NCBI GenBank assembly: GCA_964020085.1
Contig: OZ026596.1
Coordinates: 9,690,739 to 9,754,738, forward strand
Direction: 5' to 3'
DNA length: 64,000 bases
DNA from: Micromussa lordhowensis
Lineage: Eukaryota; Cnidaria; Anthozoa; Scleractinia; Lobophylliidae
Positions 11,827-24,022 of the stretch are shown here, piece after piece. Both the position numbers and the translations under genes were made by a program. The notes under the pieces are model-generated. The model did no database searches and was not told where the DNA came from. It saw nothing but the letters and a program-made list of their open reading frames with translations. Positions within the stretch are counted from its first letter, which is position 1. Every line of letters starts with the position of its first letter.

Positions 11827-11912
11827 CCTAATTTATTCAATAACTGTAGAGCACTGGTCATTCCTAAAACTCCGCGGTCAATAATCAGCACACGAGGATT
11901 TTTCTAAGGGCT
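11827..11912 (-). pseudogene. Exon 2 remnant of the broken oxidase copy
   Basis: It is 86 bases against 83 in intact copies. It keeps its splice sites (TTTTCTAG before, GTGAGT after) but carries the in-frame TAG at its third codon. The same stop and same extra codon occur at 30,879-30,964, so they predate the inverted duplication. Confidence 0.85.
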
Positions 11913-12290
11913 CTAGAAAACTCAGAGACAACGTTTGCATTTATACTCTTAATGTACTCTGTTCTTCCTTGCATGACAGAGATGACTGACATTTCAGGCT
12001 AGCTGGATGAGAGAGTACATATATTGCCTGTATTTACCGTACCTTTTCATGCATGAATCATTTTTCTTTCAAAAACGTTTACACAATGGTCACTATGATA
12101 GCAGAATCGTTTAATATTGTTTGCTGTGTACGTGATTTGGAATTGACGAAGCATTTTATCCTTGGACAGCCAACCTCGTGCAGTCTTAAATGTCAACCAA
12201 AAAAATTATGTTCACGTCTTGCGTGTAATATTTCCTATATTTCCGCGATCAAACGTGTCCAGGGGTTTCTTGCCTCATTCTAATATTTAC

Positions 12291-12906
12291 GCCTCGTCCA
12301 CACGTATCCTGATATTTTTTTTATCCGCATCATTTTCTTTCCGGATTCAAAAATGTCCCCGTCCACACGTACCGTATTAAGGCGGGGGTAAACATGAATA
12401 GGCGTGAAATTTGAAGTGGTATAAAAAAGGAAATTGTTAGGTTGGAAACACTACCAGACAGTTGACCCCCGCAAAAGAGAGCCCCAGGTTGCTAGGGGAC
12501 TGTTTGGTATCCGTCTACTAATTCTTCACTTCAAATTTCAATTTTCCAAATCCATCAAATCTTCAACATCTCATATTTTCCTCAATTTAACCTATCGTTT
12601 GAGATCAAATATCTCTTTCCCAAAATGCCCAAAAATCACCCAAAAATTGACACAAAACCGCCAAACAGTGGTTAATGAGATAAACAGAGAGATTTAGTGT
12701 CGCTTGAAACGTGACCGAGATATTGGCAGAAAGGCCGTGTTAAGCGACCTCAAAACAGCCTTCACGTTTACCCCCGCCTTAATGGAAAGCGGATTCTAAA
12801 ATATCCGGATTCGCTGCCGAATGCACCTTACGCGTGTGGACGGAAGCCCTATCCGGAAAGAAAAAGTTGCGGGTTCAAAAATATCCGGGTACGTGTGGAT
12901 GAGGCC
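12291..12906. mobile_element. Nested miniature elements (outer CCTCGTCCACACGT, inner TTAA type)
   Basis: Outer ends are inverted: CCTCGTCCACACGTATCC at 12,293 and its near complement at 12,887-12,905. Inside it, 12,377-12,782 is a second element with ends TTAAGGCGGGGGTAAAC and GTTTACCCCCGCCTTAA, flanked by TTAA as in piggyBac-type insertions. The same nest occurs inverted in the right arm (inner element 30,002-30,419), where about 40 bases of one outer end are lost. No coding capacity. Confidence 0.8.
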
Positions 12907-15417
12907 TTAATTCCTCCATTTACTCCACTATTTACCACTAGTTATGAAAGAAAGAATCAAAATACAAATTAATTACAGCTGATACACGGCCAGCCAACAC
13001 AAGTTTCTATGGAACACATCATTGATCCCTATGTTGTGCTCGGAAATTAAGATTTTAGAATTGGACGTCACGCTAAGACAGTGACAATCGTCATGTCGGG
13101 AGGTATTAGAAGAATGCTTGCTTCAAAAAGATAACATAACATTTTGAATTAATGTTTTGTTTTGCTCTGTCTCTAAGAGATCGCCATCGCTACAAATTCG
13201 TTTGCCTGGTCACAGAGCACCCACCATGTTTAATTAAATTGGAGAGTTTTTGATGTTCTGTATCAGTTACTCAGTTCTCGGCATGGATGGCGTGAATTGA
13301 CAGGGGAGCCTGAGGAAATTAAAGCAATTAAGGGATTCCGTCTTACGTTTTTTCGATCTTTAATACATGTTTTCAAAAGTGAGCACAGGGATTAGGAATA
13401 TTAGCAAATGTGTGCGAAAAAATACTCGTTTTCATGACTTCGACGAGACCGATATCCGACTAAAGTAGATATCACTGAGTTGTAGATCGAAAAAATCACC
13501 TGACAATCTCAATCATTCTTTATTTAAGTTGTTTTAAGAGAAAGATAAGCCGTAACAGTGAGCTTTGTATGGAGAAAATATAGGTCCTACTTTGGGTAGA
13601 GAGGTAATCATGTAATTTAAACCTGCACGCACCTTGAAGTGATCAGGAGTTACTCTCTTACAAGCCAATAAGTTGTATTAAATATTTAAATTGCCACCAA
13701 AATTGGTTCTTCAGGTTCTTTCCTTATACGAGGAGGCTATTATAATCGCGCCTCAGTCAATCTTTCAAATAAATTACTCTAAACTTAAATTTTATATATA
13801 CAGGTTCAAATAATTATGTTGACGTTATTTTCAAAATTGTGGACATGATTGTTTCTACCTATTTTGGTTTTCAACGAATTATTTTTTTACCATCTACCGT
13901 ATATGGTGAAGATATTTACCATCAGAATATCAATAACGTACGTGTTTAAAACACCTTTACATAACAATCCGAAAATCTACTGAAAGGAAATATTAACATG
14001 TAATGCATCGCAAAGAATTCAATTCTGTCAACTTGCGTCGGTTTCTAACGAGGAGTGTAATGTACTTTTGGAATGAGAAACTGGCGAACGGATATGAGGA
14101 GGTAGTTGTACAAGTAGTGATTTACAGTTTTTAGACAAGTCATGATGAAATCATGTTAGAAGGTCGTGCCTTATCGACCTCTCGTACTTCTCAACACCCG
14201 GAAACAGGTGAAAGGGGAAGTTGGCAATTACAGCCGCTGCCATGGAGTTGAAATAAATTAACACGTTACGTAATCTTACAGCATTGTACACCAACATGAC
14301 AATCACGTACGTTTGAGAACTTTATATTTTCCTTTTTCTTTTCGATGTCATTGAAGACGTTCTAAAATCCAAAATGTCACGAGTTCAAGTCTCACCCGGG
14401 GCAGACCTTACAAGAAGCTCTGACTTTAACTTATCACAGTGCAAAGCCACTGTAATCATGAATGACTGTCACCCTTCACTTAGTATGGCGTGACGTCAAA
14501 CTTAACGTTGTGTCAACACAAAATGGTAATTTCGGCGTTATTAAACAAAGCTAAGATCATTCCCCGAGAAAATCTTTCTTTCTTGTGTATGAATTTCTAA
14601 TTTTTGCGTTTTAAAAAGTAATGCGAGGCCGCTAAATCGGGGAGTGAATGCAGTTCTAGGTCTTCAGTTATAGACCTTGTACAGTATTCAGTACGTGCTC
14701 TTGCGGTTTATTATGTCCTGATTCAAACCAGTGACGATGTTGAGTGAAAGGAAAGTTAAGAATATTTCCAAGCCTTGTCTCAAAAGCTCCGTAAAAAGCC
14801 GACAACAACTGTTCAATTAGTTGACAATGGCGGATAAGAGTACAGCGCTGGGATAATATTTCAAGGGTCCAAACGTGAGCATGAAAAGTGAGCATATGAA
14901 TTGACACGAGGCATAGTCAGTAGAGGATGAAAAGTAGAGAGATAAGAGTTAAGAATGATGAAAACGTTGTTTATGACCCTCGAGCTCTGTTTATATATGC
15001 TCCTGTGAACGATCAGTCACTAGAATTAAGAAAACTTTCAATAAAACTCCAATATTTTTTATTAAATAGTCCGGCTAGTTCCAAATACACAATACATGCA
15101 AGATTTAAACTCCAATGAACTTTATTGAATATTCCATTATTAATATACATTATATTTACAAAATTGTCAATTTTCTTCATAGATACAAATAAATAAAGGC
15201 AATAAAATCTCTATTGCGAAATAACGTTTCCAAATTAATTCATAACCTACTCACATTACGGATGTCAGCATGATCAATGTTACAAAGCATTCGATATCAA
15301 ATCAACCTTGTTTCCTTACAAAATAATTGGAAGCTCATTGATCGAGACCACACGAAATTTGCTTCTCTGAACAAGACTTTTAAGTCAATAATTTAAGGAA
15401 TTAAGCATGACGAATGT
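12907..15417. other. Spacer between the broken copy and oxidase copy 2
   Basis: No gene is supported. The whole stretch is mirrored at 24,023-24,909 plus 27,454-29,925, interrupted there by later insertions. A minus-strand polyadenylation signal AATAAA (TTTATT at 15,121-15,126) lies about 290 bases past the stop of copy 2. Confidence 0.7.
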
Positions 15418-17767
15418 TCAAAGCTTAGAAAGATAAATCTGTGGTCTTTTAAGAACACGATCCACCATGGCGCTAGCTTCTATAGCACAGCCCCACGAGA
15501 AAGTCACACCCGAGCCTCCATGTCCATAGTTGTGCAGAACAGAAGGACACACTGGATCCCACTCTAGCCGAACGTTGCCTTTACGAGCGGGCCGCAGTCC
15601 CACCAACACTTCCTCTACGTCATTGTCTCCATAGTTACGGAGGGGAGGGTAGAACTCCTTGACTTTCTCGAACATCCTTCTGATTGGTGGATAATCGAGC
15701 GTCAGATTTCTGTCCCATTGGTTGGGTTGTACCATGCCACCCAGCCACAGTTTGTCGTCACCTCTTGGTAAGATGAAGACGAAGCTTTGTCCTTCTGATT
15801 TGGACTCGTCAATGTCTTCTATCAGAGAGATGCACATGGAGTGGTTGAGCTTAGGCATCAAACTTCCATCATTCTTCACCTTAAGAATTACTCCTGTAAT
15901 ATGAAATACAAAGGAATGATCAGATCACAGTCACAACTCAAAACTGATCATTTATATTTGCGGGAAGCCGCCATACGCAACGTATGATAAAGTGCTAACT
16001 TGGTCACCATAAGTAGTTAAATAAATAAAACAGTTATTTACCTCTCAGAGGGTAGACATCTTCATCTCCTGCCAGTTCTTTGGCGCTGAGTCCAGAGCAA
16101 TTAAAGATGAGCTGAGCTTTGTATTTCCTTTTCAAGTCTTCTGCCTGATCTCTCAACAGTCCGTGAACTTCATCGTGTACAAAGCGACAGCCCTTGTCAC
16201 GACACTGTTTGTAAAGCCACTGCATGTAGGTGACTGTGTCAACCATGGGAGCCATGTGTTGGTACGCGTCCACTACACCCGTGTCTGTGTTCACAGCTGA
16301 AGAAAAGATTAAAGTAAAGAGCTAGTTTAGCCGGATAATAATTAATTAAATGGATTATATATTAACATATTTATCACCTAGTTTCAGGTGGTTTGAACTT
16401 GCAATTACGGAATTACGTTCGACGAAAAAGTTAAAGAGAAGTCTAAAACTTACCAGTTTCTTCAATGAGTTTGGCGTCATGGCGGAATCCTGGTAAGTGA
16501 CATAGTTCGTCCATCTTTTCCAGCTGTGTGGGAAGATCATTGACCTGAGAGAGAAAAAGTAATTTTATAAATATTTCTGTTCAGTGTTTTGATTAAGCAA
16601 GAAAGACTCTCCTCTAGATATCGTTTAAAATCCATGGCAACAGATTGCCAGCTGATACAAATTTAAATGGGTCTTGTTTCTTTTACCTTTTCTTTAAAGT
16701 AGAAGACAGATTGCCTCAGGTAGGCTCCAGTTTCCTTTGGATTCATGGCCAACTCCATGAACTTGCCATAGCTGTCCATGCACCAAACCTTGGACCTCTC
16801 CAGTGACTTCTCGTCTGTGTGTCGTCCACACACTGCCGGAGGCCATTCCCACAGGGCGCCGGCGATCTCGGAGGTGATGCGTTTACCAGAGGCGACTGGT
16901 GAAGCGTACTCTTTTGCTACAACAGTCACTTTATACCTGGGAAATGGAGAGTTGAAAATAATGAATTCTTTGCGGACCTGCAAGTTTCTTCTATGTGTTT
17001 TATTTGTTATATTGCCGGGGCTATTCTATTTCGTTTGATTTTCATTGACTTTGCTCTCTTTATTCCCATGGCAGTGATTGCTTTTGAGATCATGTTGTTC
17101 ATTACAAAATCATTAGAATGCTACTAAGAAAGTTCTTGTCTTTCTCCCTCTCGACATTTCCTTTCGTTCCGGGAACTTCGTTGTTTTCGTACAGTCACGT
17201 CGAGGGAAAATTAGTGGCGAATTTTTGATCGGCAAAGCTCGTGTTCGGTATCTACATAAACTAGCTAAAGATGGGGTTTAGCTTTGGTTTTAGCGGAAAA
17301 TCAACTCACCCTTTATTCAACAACTGTAGAGCACTGGTCATTCCAACCACTCCGCCGCCAATAATCAGCACACGCGGAGCTTTCTGAGGGCTCTAGAAAA
17401 CGGAAAAAACAACGATTATGTGAGATAAGAAGAAATTTATTCTTTTTCTAGTTGTTACAAATTTCCTTTTACTAATCAACGTCCTAGGAAATGATTTTGT
17501 TTTTTCTAGTCACTTGTTAAAGGATATGCGTCGAAGTTGATAAACTACGTTTTCAAAAAAGCCTTGGTGTGGTTACATATGCAAGACAAGGTATTTACAC
17601 AGTTCGGTATTTTACAAAACGAGATCTTTAAATATACATAGCAGTGGGACAAACTTGAGATCTAATCACTGAAATTGTCCTTAGCTCTATCATTTTTCAC
17701 TGATGTAAAGAACTCTCACCTTGAGTTTTTTGGAGTTGTCCATGGTTCTTGTAAACTGCAAAGCCAT
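15418..17767 (-). CDS. D-amino-acid oxidase family flavoenzyme, copy 2 (peroxisomal)
   Basis: Six coding exons: 17,767-17,720, 17,392-17,310, 16,936-16,687, 16,544-16,454, 16,296-16,042, 15,893-15,418. Exon lengths (48, 83, 250, 91, 255, 476) equal those of copy 1, giving 400 residues with the same N-terminus, GGGVVG at 28-33, the VRLEW arginine, NYGHGGSGVTF and terminal SKL. The introns are also very similar to copy 1, so the two are the closest pair (subfamily A). The intron between exons 2 and 3 splits the Gly codon of LNKG|YKV; it is absent from copies 3 and 4. The 3' part belongs to the inverted duplication and mirrors copy 3. Function as for copy 1: peroxisomal FAD-dependent D-amino-acid oxidation releasing H2O2. 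Confidence 0.88.
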
Positions 17768-17865
17768 GTTTTCTGAGTCTTCTTGATACACTCTCAGGAT
17801 GATCTCTTGATTCTGTCTTCTCGAGTCTTCGAGGTGATTTGTTCTACTTTGGCAATACGCTCCTC

Positions 17866-17873
17866 ATTTTATA
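17866..17873 (-). promoter_or_regulatory. TATA box of oxidase copy 2
   Basis: TATAAAAT on the minus strand, about 100 bases before the ATG at 17,767; the flanking bases match the copy 1 promoter. Confidence 0.65.
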
Positions 17874-20800
17874 GCAATGTTATATGGGTAGGTATTCAAA
17901 ATTCGGAAGTTCAACAATACAATTCCAATCCAAATTGTGACGTCAAAGATTCCTACTTGGGTAATGATGAAGCAAGTTAGTACACGTTTTCACAAAACAG
18001 ACCAATTGGGTTTGTCACGTTCTCGAAAAGCGAATATTATGAGGCTTTTGTTCTTAGGTTGCTGGGCGCGAGTGCCTCAATACATGTATTACACACTCAA
18101 GTCATAAATAACACCTTTTAACAAGAATTTTGTCATTAACAGTACATAGCTACTCTTGATGAAACACGCTTCCCTGGAAAGGTTTTATGGTCAATAGGGT
18201 AAAATCGTTTTAATTCAATTCATTGTGTACGTGATTTAGAGCCTGACGTAACATTTCATTGATTTGCTCAATCGACTCTGTGTTAAATAATCGATTGACA
18301 GCTATTGAATTTTCTCAAAATACTGTTTCCTTCCACTTTGTAGGATGCTAGAAATGGGCGTTTTTAAAACGTGTTTGATAAATATCACTGACTCGACAAT
18401 TGCTAGCTCTCAATAATTGTAAGGTTAATCCTTGCATACCCCCGTATTTCTCATTGACTCTTACTCGCATTGCCATTTCTCTAATTCGTGATTTTGTGTT
18501 TTAAACCCGTCCGCTAGAAATTGGGGAGTCGTGCGTGATGCTCCATCGTTACTCCATAACGACCGCGTGGCTAGCAACACATGACGTTGTCAGTCAAGTA
18601 TGACAGTCAATCAGTCAGTCACGTATGACACCTAACTATACTTTGAGTTTGACGATGAATTGCAGTTTACTAGTTTTGCCTTTTATGTGCCTCGTGTAGC
18701 CTTGAATTTTAGTCCAATAAAATTCACGAAATTCGTTCGTTGGCCGGTGACATTCGTGCAATATTTCTCACACTTATTGACGATACACGTCGATGGATTT
18801 CCTGTCGTCGTTCTTTTAAAAGTTCTTCACTTTCTCGTCGATTTACCTCGTGATTTAACAATAAATAGGAAATTAAGGCCAGAAAATTCACGAGCCACAA
18901 GGAACTCCTCAGGGAATAGTTAATGTCTCATTTACTATAAAATGTTCATTCCAAGACAAAATTATCATTTTCTTTCGGTGGAACATGGCGCGGTCAAGCG
19001 TGAAGTCACGTGTACCCTAAACGAATCGAAAGGTTTCCGAAAGCAGTTTACAATCTTTTGTGTATTTTGTTCTCACAATTTTAAAACTCGAGCGTTCAGT
19101 TCGTCGATCACTACATAAACCCTTGCATTCTCTTTTGTATAGGAACCTTTTCTATAAGAACGTTGAGGCTGAGATTAAGAACGTATTGAGAACTTTCCTC
19201 TGAGAGTCGATTAAGAATGTTTTTAGGCTAATCTTTATATTAAATGACAAGATGACAAGCATAAAGGTCACAAAAAATGTTAATTAACCCAAATATTTAA
19301 GGTCACGTTTGGAATAACATTATGGTTTTCTTATTGCATGACCTCTACACCATCAATTTTAGAACAACTTAAGAACGCTTTCAGCCTCAAATCGCAAAAA
19401 AATATAAGAACGTTTAGCCTCAGCTCTAAAATTAGACGTTCTTAATCTGTTGCGATCTTGCAATTTGAAGGATAAGCTGATTTTGTAAGATTTAACATGA
19501 AAGAAAGCTGACGATTTTAACAGTGAAATGTGCGTATGATAGTAGTCTCTGTAGGCCATAGGATCCTGTCACATTCATGATACACTCCCACCCCCTTAGG
19601 GAACAACAGTGAATAGAGAACTGTGCAGCCACGCAACCATTTAGTATTAAACTTACTACAGTCATGTCAGTGTAATGGGATGAATGAAAAAACGTTTCTA
19701 AATCGAAATCACGCCAGTAAATGGTTCAAACGTTTTTCATTTGTACAACAGAAAACTTAAGCTGTTTTGTCATGCTGTAATATAAGGTCACGCTTTCTGC
19801 CTCGCAAACTGACCTAAGAGAAAAGGAAACTGCTGTTGCCATGGAATTGGAAAGAATTCGAACACATTCTAGATCAATCGCGTGCGTTTGAGAACTGTGT
19901 TTTGTCTTTGTTTTTTCCTCAGTCCAAAATGTTAAAAGTCCAAGTCTCTGCAAGTACAGAGCTCTGATACCATGACCTTCACATTGACTGATTGAGAGCC
20001 AAAATAGTTGACCTAACCGCACGGATAAAGCGCAAAGGCACTAAAAATGGTTCGTGACCTAAGGCCAGTAGATCTTTCTAGGATCCACAGTCCATTAAAA
20101 TGTTAACGTACTCGATGATCCTTGTCAATTACTTAAATTGCTATTTGAGCTTTTAAAATAAAACCCCAAGTTTTCAAATTTATATATACGTAGTAGTGAA
20201 GCTTTGACGTTCTATTGTGAAATTTTATAATCATCGAGTCGTTTTTATCCTACTTGGGCAACGAATCAGTAATCAAAGAATTATCCCAAGGAATTCGTAA
20301 AGGCGTGAAGGCGAATTCGAAGGCTAATCTTTAATTCTCTATGTATAGAAACGGAATAAAAATTAAAACTAAATCCGGCATTCTAGGAAACAAACGGGAG
20401 ATGTATTAAGAAGGCATCCACCAGAGGTTTGAGTAACAAATTAAATGGACAAAAACTTTGTACCAAGATTATTTACATCGTAAGCAAACTTCTGTGCGAC
20501 TGTTTTAAAAATCTTCTCAAAAGAAATCATTTTTAACAACACCAAATGTCGAAAACAAATCCTGAAGTTCATGTGAAACACTCGAATGTACTGGCGAAAA
20601 GAAACGGTTGATTAAATTTTACCTGAGTTTGCACAATTTCTCTGAACTTTGAAATTAATTTTCTCGACTTCCCCTGGGAAATTGTTTTGGTGTTATTTCA
20701 GGCAATTATTTATACCTTTAGCTTTAAGAAAATGCAAAAAGGACCGTAAAATACCTAAAATTATTCTGGTACACTAAAAACTGAAATTACTTTACTTTCT

Positions 20801-21924
20801 GTCGGATTTCGTGATAATCTGTTTAAGTAAAATCGGTAGTCTCTGTAGGTCGTAGAATCTTGTCACATACATCATACATTCTACACCGTCTCAGCAACAG
20901 TGAATGGAGAACTGTGCAGCCAGGCCACCATATTTGGTAACTTACCGCAGTGCATGCCAGATGAATGAATCACCTTTTCTAGGAAATTACGCTAGTAAAC
21001 GGTTCAAAGGTGTTTCATTTGTACAACAGAAAACTAAAGCCGTTTTGTCATGTTGAAAGGCTAGGTCGCGCTTCAACCGGAAACTGACCTAAGTGAAAAA
21101 GGAAACAGTTGTTGCCATGGAATTGGGAAGAATTCGAATTCTTGTATTCTTGCATTTTAGATCAAACACGTACGTTTGAGAACTATTTTTTGTCTTTTCT
21201 TTTTTTCAAATGAAACTTTTCTCAGTCTAAAATTTTAAAAGTTCAACTCTTCGCCAGAACACAACTATACCAGGACCTTAACGCTAAGAACCAAAATAGG
21301 TGACCTCAGCCCACGGATAAGTTCGTGATTCAGCAACTAAGTGGATCTTTCTAGGGTCAATAGTCCATTAATATGTTAACCTATCAATTACTTAATTTGC
21401 TGTTTCATGTCATTGGGGTTTTAAAATAAAACTGACGATGCAATATTGTAGTTCGAGTTTTAAAATTATATACAATCATTTTGTGAGCCTTAACGATGTC
21501 AGTATTGATAAATTTTATAATCGTTGAGTGGGTTTTATTTATACATTAGATTAATCAGATAATTATCCCAAGGAATTCGTGAAAGCGGAGGCTAACCTAT
21601 TTTTCTCTGTATAGAACTAAGAAAAAAGTAAAACCTAAAAAAAAGCTAAAACTAAATCTGGCATCACGAAGCAAGTAAGGGGAGTATTAAAGTGTACGTA
21701 GTTATCTTTTATCTTTCGTTATAATGGACTTCATAACAACGATGCCTAAGAATTTTAAAAGTCATTTGTTTCATTCAGGAGAGTCCTACGTCAGCATTCC
21801 GTAAATGAAAGATGACATTCCAATACTTGATCGACAGAAAACCAGTGACGTCCAAGGTGCACGTAGGGATGTATAACACAACTTTCTGTTGCTAGGGTCA
21901 CGTAATAGTTTTAGCCACCCACCG
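17874..21924. other. Divergent spacer between copies 2 and 3, with a direct duplication
   Basis: There is no supportable gene. About 19,540-20,400 and 20,832-21,690 are direct repeats of each other (shared blocks GTAGTCTCTGTAGG, GAGAACTGTGCAGCCA, CATTTGTACAACAGAAAACT, GTTGCCATGGAATTGG). A third copy lies at about 34,850-35,400, upstream of copy 4. This duplicated block therefore travels with the copy 3/4 type promoter. Confidence 0.65.
19155..19455. repeat. Palindromic repeat with AAGAACGT ends
   Basis: ATAAGAACGTTGAGGCTGAG at 19,157 is mirrored by GTTTAGCCTCAGC..ACGTTCTTA at about 19,410-19,447. The ends resemble the repeats at 4,020 and 62,965. It is probably a miniature element. Confidence 0.5.
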
Positions 21925-21932
21925 TATAAATT
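21925..21932 (+). promoter_or_regulatory. TATA box of oxidase copy 3
   Basis: TATAAATT, about 100 bases before the ATG at 22,028. The surrounding sequence (GCCACCCACYGTATAAATTCA) is shared with copy 4 at 35,705. Confidence 0.7.
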
Positions 21933-22027
21933 CAGAGACGAAAAGGTTCCAGATCAGTCGTGAACTAACCAGCAGTTAGAGAACAAGTCTAGAAACATCT
22001 TGAGAAAGAAGAAAGTAGAAAACCACA

Positions 22028-24022
22028 ATGCCAGTGCAAATTCATGAGTCGAGATTTCCGTCTTATTCACGCTCCTCCAAGGTATCTGAACGTTTAGTCT
22101 GTTAGACGCAACTCAGCTCGGAACCTGAGTAAATTGTGCCGGTTTTATTCTTTATTATGGATGGTGCTATCAAAAGAACGTTTGAAGAATTGTCTTTTTC
22201 AAGTTCTGTTTTTCAGTAAATTATTAAGAATTTCAGATGGCGGGACAAAGTGCATTTAATACCACTAAAAAACTATGATTTTCTAAGAGAAACCCGTTAC
22301 ATTTTTACATATATATCGATTCGTACATAGTAGATTAGGTTTCAACAGCTAAAACAAATTAAAGTACAAATTTTGTGCGGCTTTCGCTAACTTTCAGCTT
22401 GTTTTCACTTTTAGAAATCACCCCGCGCTCCACGTGTGTTGGTGATCGGTGGAGGAGTTGTAGGTATGACATCAGCATTGCAGCTTCTGCAGAAAGGATA
22501 CAAAGTCACTGTTCTAGCGAAAGAGTACGCTTCACCAGTCGCCTCTGGTAAACGCATCACCTCCGAGATCGCCGGTGCCCTGTGGGAATGGCCTCCGGCA
22601 GTGTGTGGACGACACACAGACGAGAAGTCACTGGAGAGGTCCAAGGTTTGGTGCATGGACAGCTATGGCAAGGTCATGGAGTTGGCCATGAATCCAAAGG
22701 AAACTGGAGCCTACCTGAGACAATCTGTCTTCTATTTCAAGGAAAAGGTAATTACCGATTGAACAAGATTTTAATTTAATTTAAATAAATCAGCTTACAT
22801 CTGTTATTGATTCTCAACGATATCTACAGACCGTTCTGTATTTCGTGCAAAAAAGAAAAACACAACCGAAATATTAATATCATCGCTGTTTCCCTCTCAG
22901 GTCAATGATCTTCCCACACAGTTGGAAAAGATGAACGAACTATGTCACTTGCCAGGATTCCGCCATGACGCCAAACTCATTGAAGAAACTGGTGAGTTTG
23001 ACAAGATATTTCCTTGAATATTTAAAACAATTTTAAAAGCTCCTTTTTTCCTTTTTCCTTGAACATGCGCTCCTTGCAAACTACAGTCAGTTTGTTGGTG
23101 AAGTAGATTGCTTTTCTAACATAGTTACTTTAATTATTTCTTCCCTTCAGCTGTGAACACAGACACGGGTGTAGTGGACGCGTACCAACACATGGCTCCC
23201 ATGGTTGACACAGTCACCTACATGCAGTGGCTTTACAAACAGTGCCGTGACAAGGGCTGTCGCTTTGTACACGATGAAATTCAAGGACTGTTGAGAGATC
23301 AGGCAGAAGACTTGAAAAGGAAATACAAAGCTCAGCTGATCATCAATTGCTCTGGACTCAGCGCCAAAGAACTGGCAGGAGATGAAGATGTTTATCCTTT
23401 GAGAGGTAAATAACTCCTTTATTTGTTTAACTATATCGATGATAAGTCCATAGTATGCGCTGTACATGGCGGCTTACCCAGAGTATAAATGAAACTCTTT
23501 CAAATGTAACTGTGTTCTAATCATGCTTCTGTATTTCTTATAACAGGTGTGATTCTTAAGGTGAAGAATGATGGAAGTTTGATGCCTAAGCTCAACCACT
23601 CCATGTGCATCTCTCTCATAGAAGACATTGACGAGTCCAAATCAGAAGGACAAAGCTTCGTCTTCATCTTACCAAGAGGTGACGACAAACTGTGGCTGGG
23701 TGGCATGGTACAACCCAACCAATGGGACAGAAATCTGACGCCCGATTATCCACCAATCAGAAGAATGTTCGAGAAAGTCAAGGAGTTCTACCCTCCCCTC
23801 CGTAACTATGGAGACAAGGACGTAGAGGAAGTGTTGGTGGGACTGCGACCCGCTCGTAGAGGTAACGTTCGGCTGGAGTGGGATCCAGTGTGTCCTTCTG
23901 TTCTGCACAACTATGGACATGGAGGCTCGGGTGTGACGTTCTCATGGGGCTGTGCTATAGAAGCTAGCGCCATGGTGGATCGTGTTCTTAAAAGACCACA
24001 GATTTATCTTTCTAAGCTTTGA
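22028..24022 (+). CDS. D-amino-acid oxidase family flavoenzyme, copy 3 (peroxisomal)
   Basis: Five coding exons: 22,028-22,081, 22,415-22,747, 22,901-22,991, 23,151-23,405, 23,547-24,022; total 1209 nt, 402 residues. The start MPVQIHES.. differs from copies 1/2 and matches copy 4 (subfamily B). GGGVVG is at 30-35, the carboxylate-binding Arg at about 353 (NVRLEW), the flavin signature NYGHGGSGVTF at 366-376, and SKL at the end (peroxisomal). Exon 2 is one 333-base block where copies 1/2 have two exons (83+250). From AKEYASP onward the protein is nearly identical to all other copies, but the first 60 residues are clearly different. The positions of mammalian DAO Tyr224/Tyr228 fall in EGQSFVFILP (278-287), with no Tyr. 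AATAAA at 24,374 is a plausible poly(A) signal. Role as for copy 1. Confidence 0.9.

Larger units (their letters stand above)
10001..11912 (-). pseudogene. Broken D-amino-acid oxidase copy, split by a transposon
   Basis: Exon 2 (11,912-11,827) is recognisable. It has TAG where the intact copies have CGG, a three-base gain near its 3' end (Leu added), and a changed FAD motif (GGGVVG to DRGVLG). Exon 3 begins at 11,457, runs to GCGAAAGAA at 11,438-11,430, is interrupted by an inserted element (10,197-11,429), and resumes with the same nine bases at 10,196, continuing to about 10,001. The second half also lacks one base (CTCCATGACTTC versus CTCCAGTGACTTC in the others), giving a frameshift. Exon 1 and exons 4-6 are missing. 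Relation: same orientation as copies 1 and 2; its mirror copy is at 30,879-31,363. Not functional. Confidence 0.9.
10833..16930. repeat. Large inverted duplication, left arm
   Basis: Reading rightwards, this arm mirrors 31,959 down to about 22,510. It holds part of the split element, the pseudogene's exon 2 and exon 3 start, a nested pair of miniature elements, about 2.5 kb of spacer, and oxidase copy 2 from its 3' flank to the start of exon 3. Anchors: GTTTGGTTCTCAC at about 31,920 against 10,860-10,875; the spacer TTAATAACGCCGAAATTA at about 27,451 against 14,535-14,552. Homology ends abruptly inside the element at about 10,833/31,959. Confidence 0.85.

Noticed and set aside
22411..22656. 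Open frames antisense to oxidase exons (also 5,176-5,427, 16,778-17,038, 23,147-23,467, 23,669-23,920, 37,671-37,925, 40,177-40,500)
   Set aside because: They recur opposite every oxidase copy simply because the sense exons are conserved; no independent coding signal.
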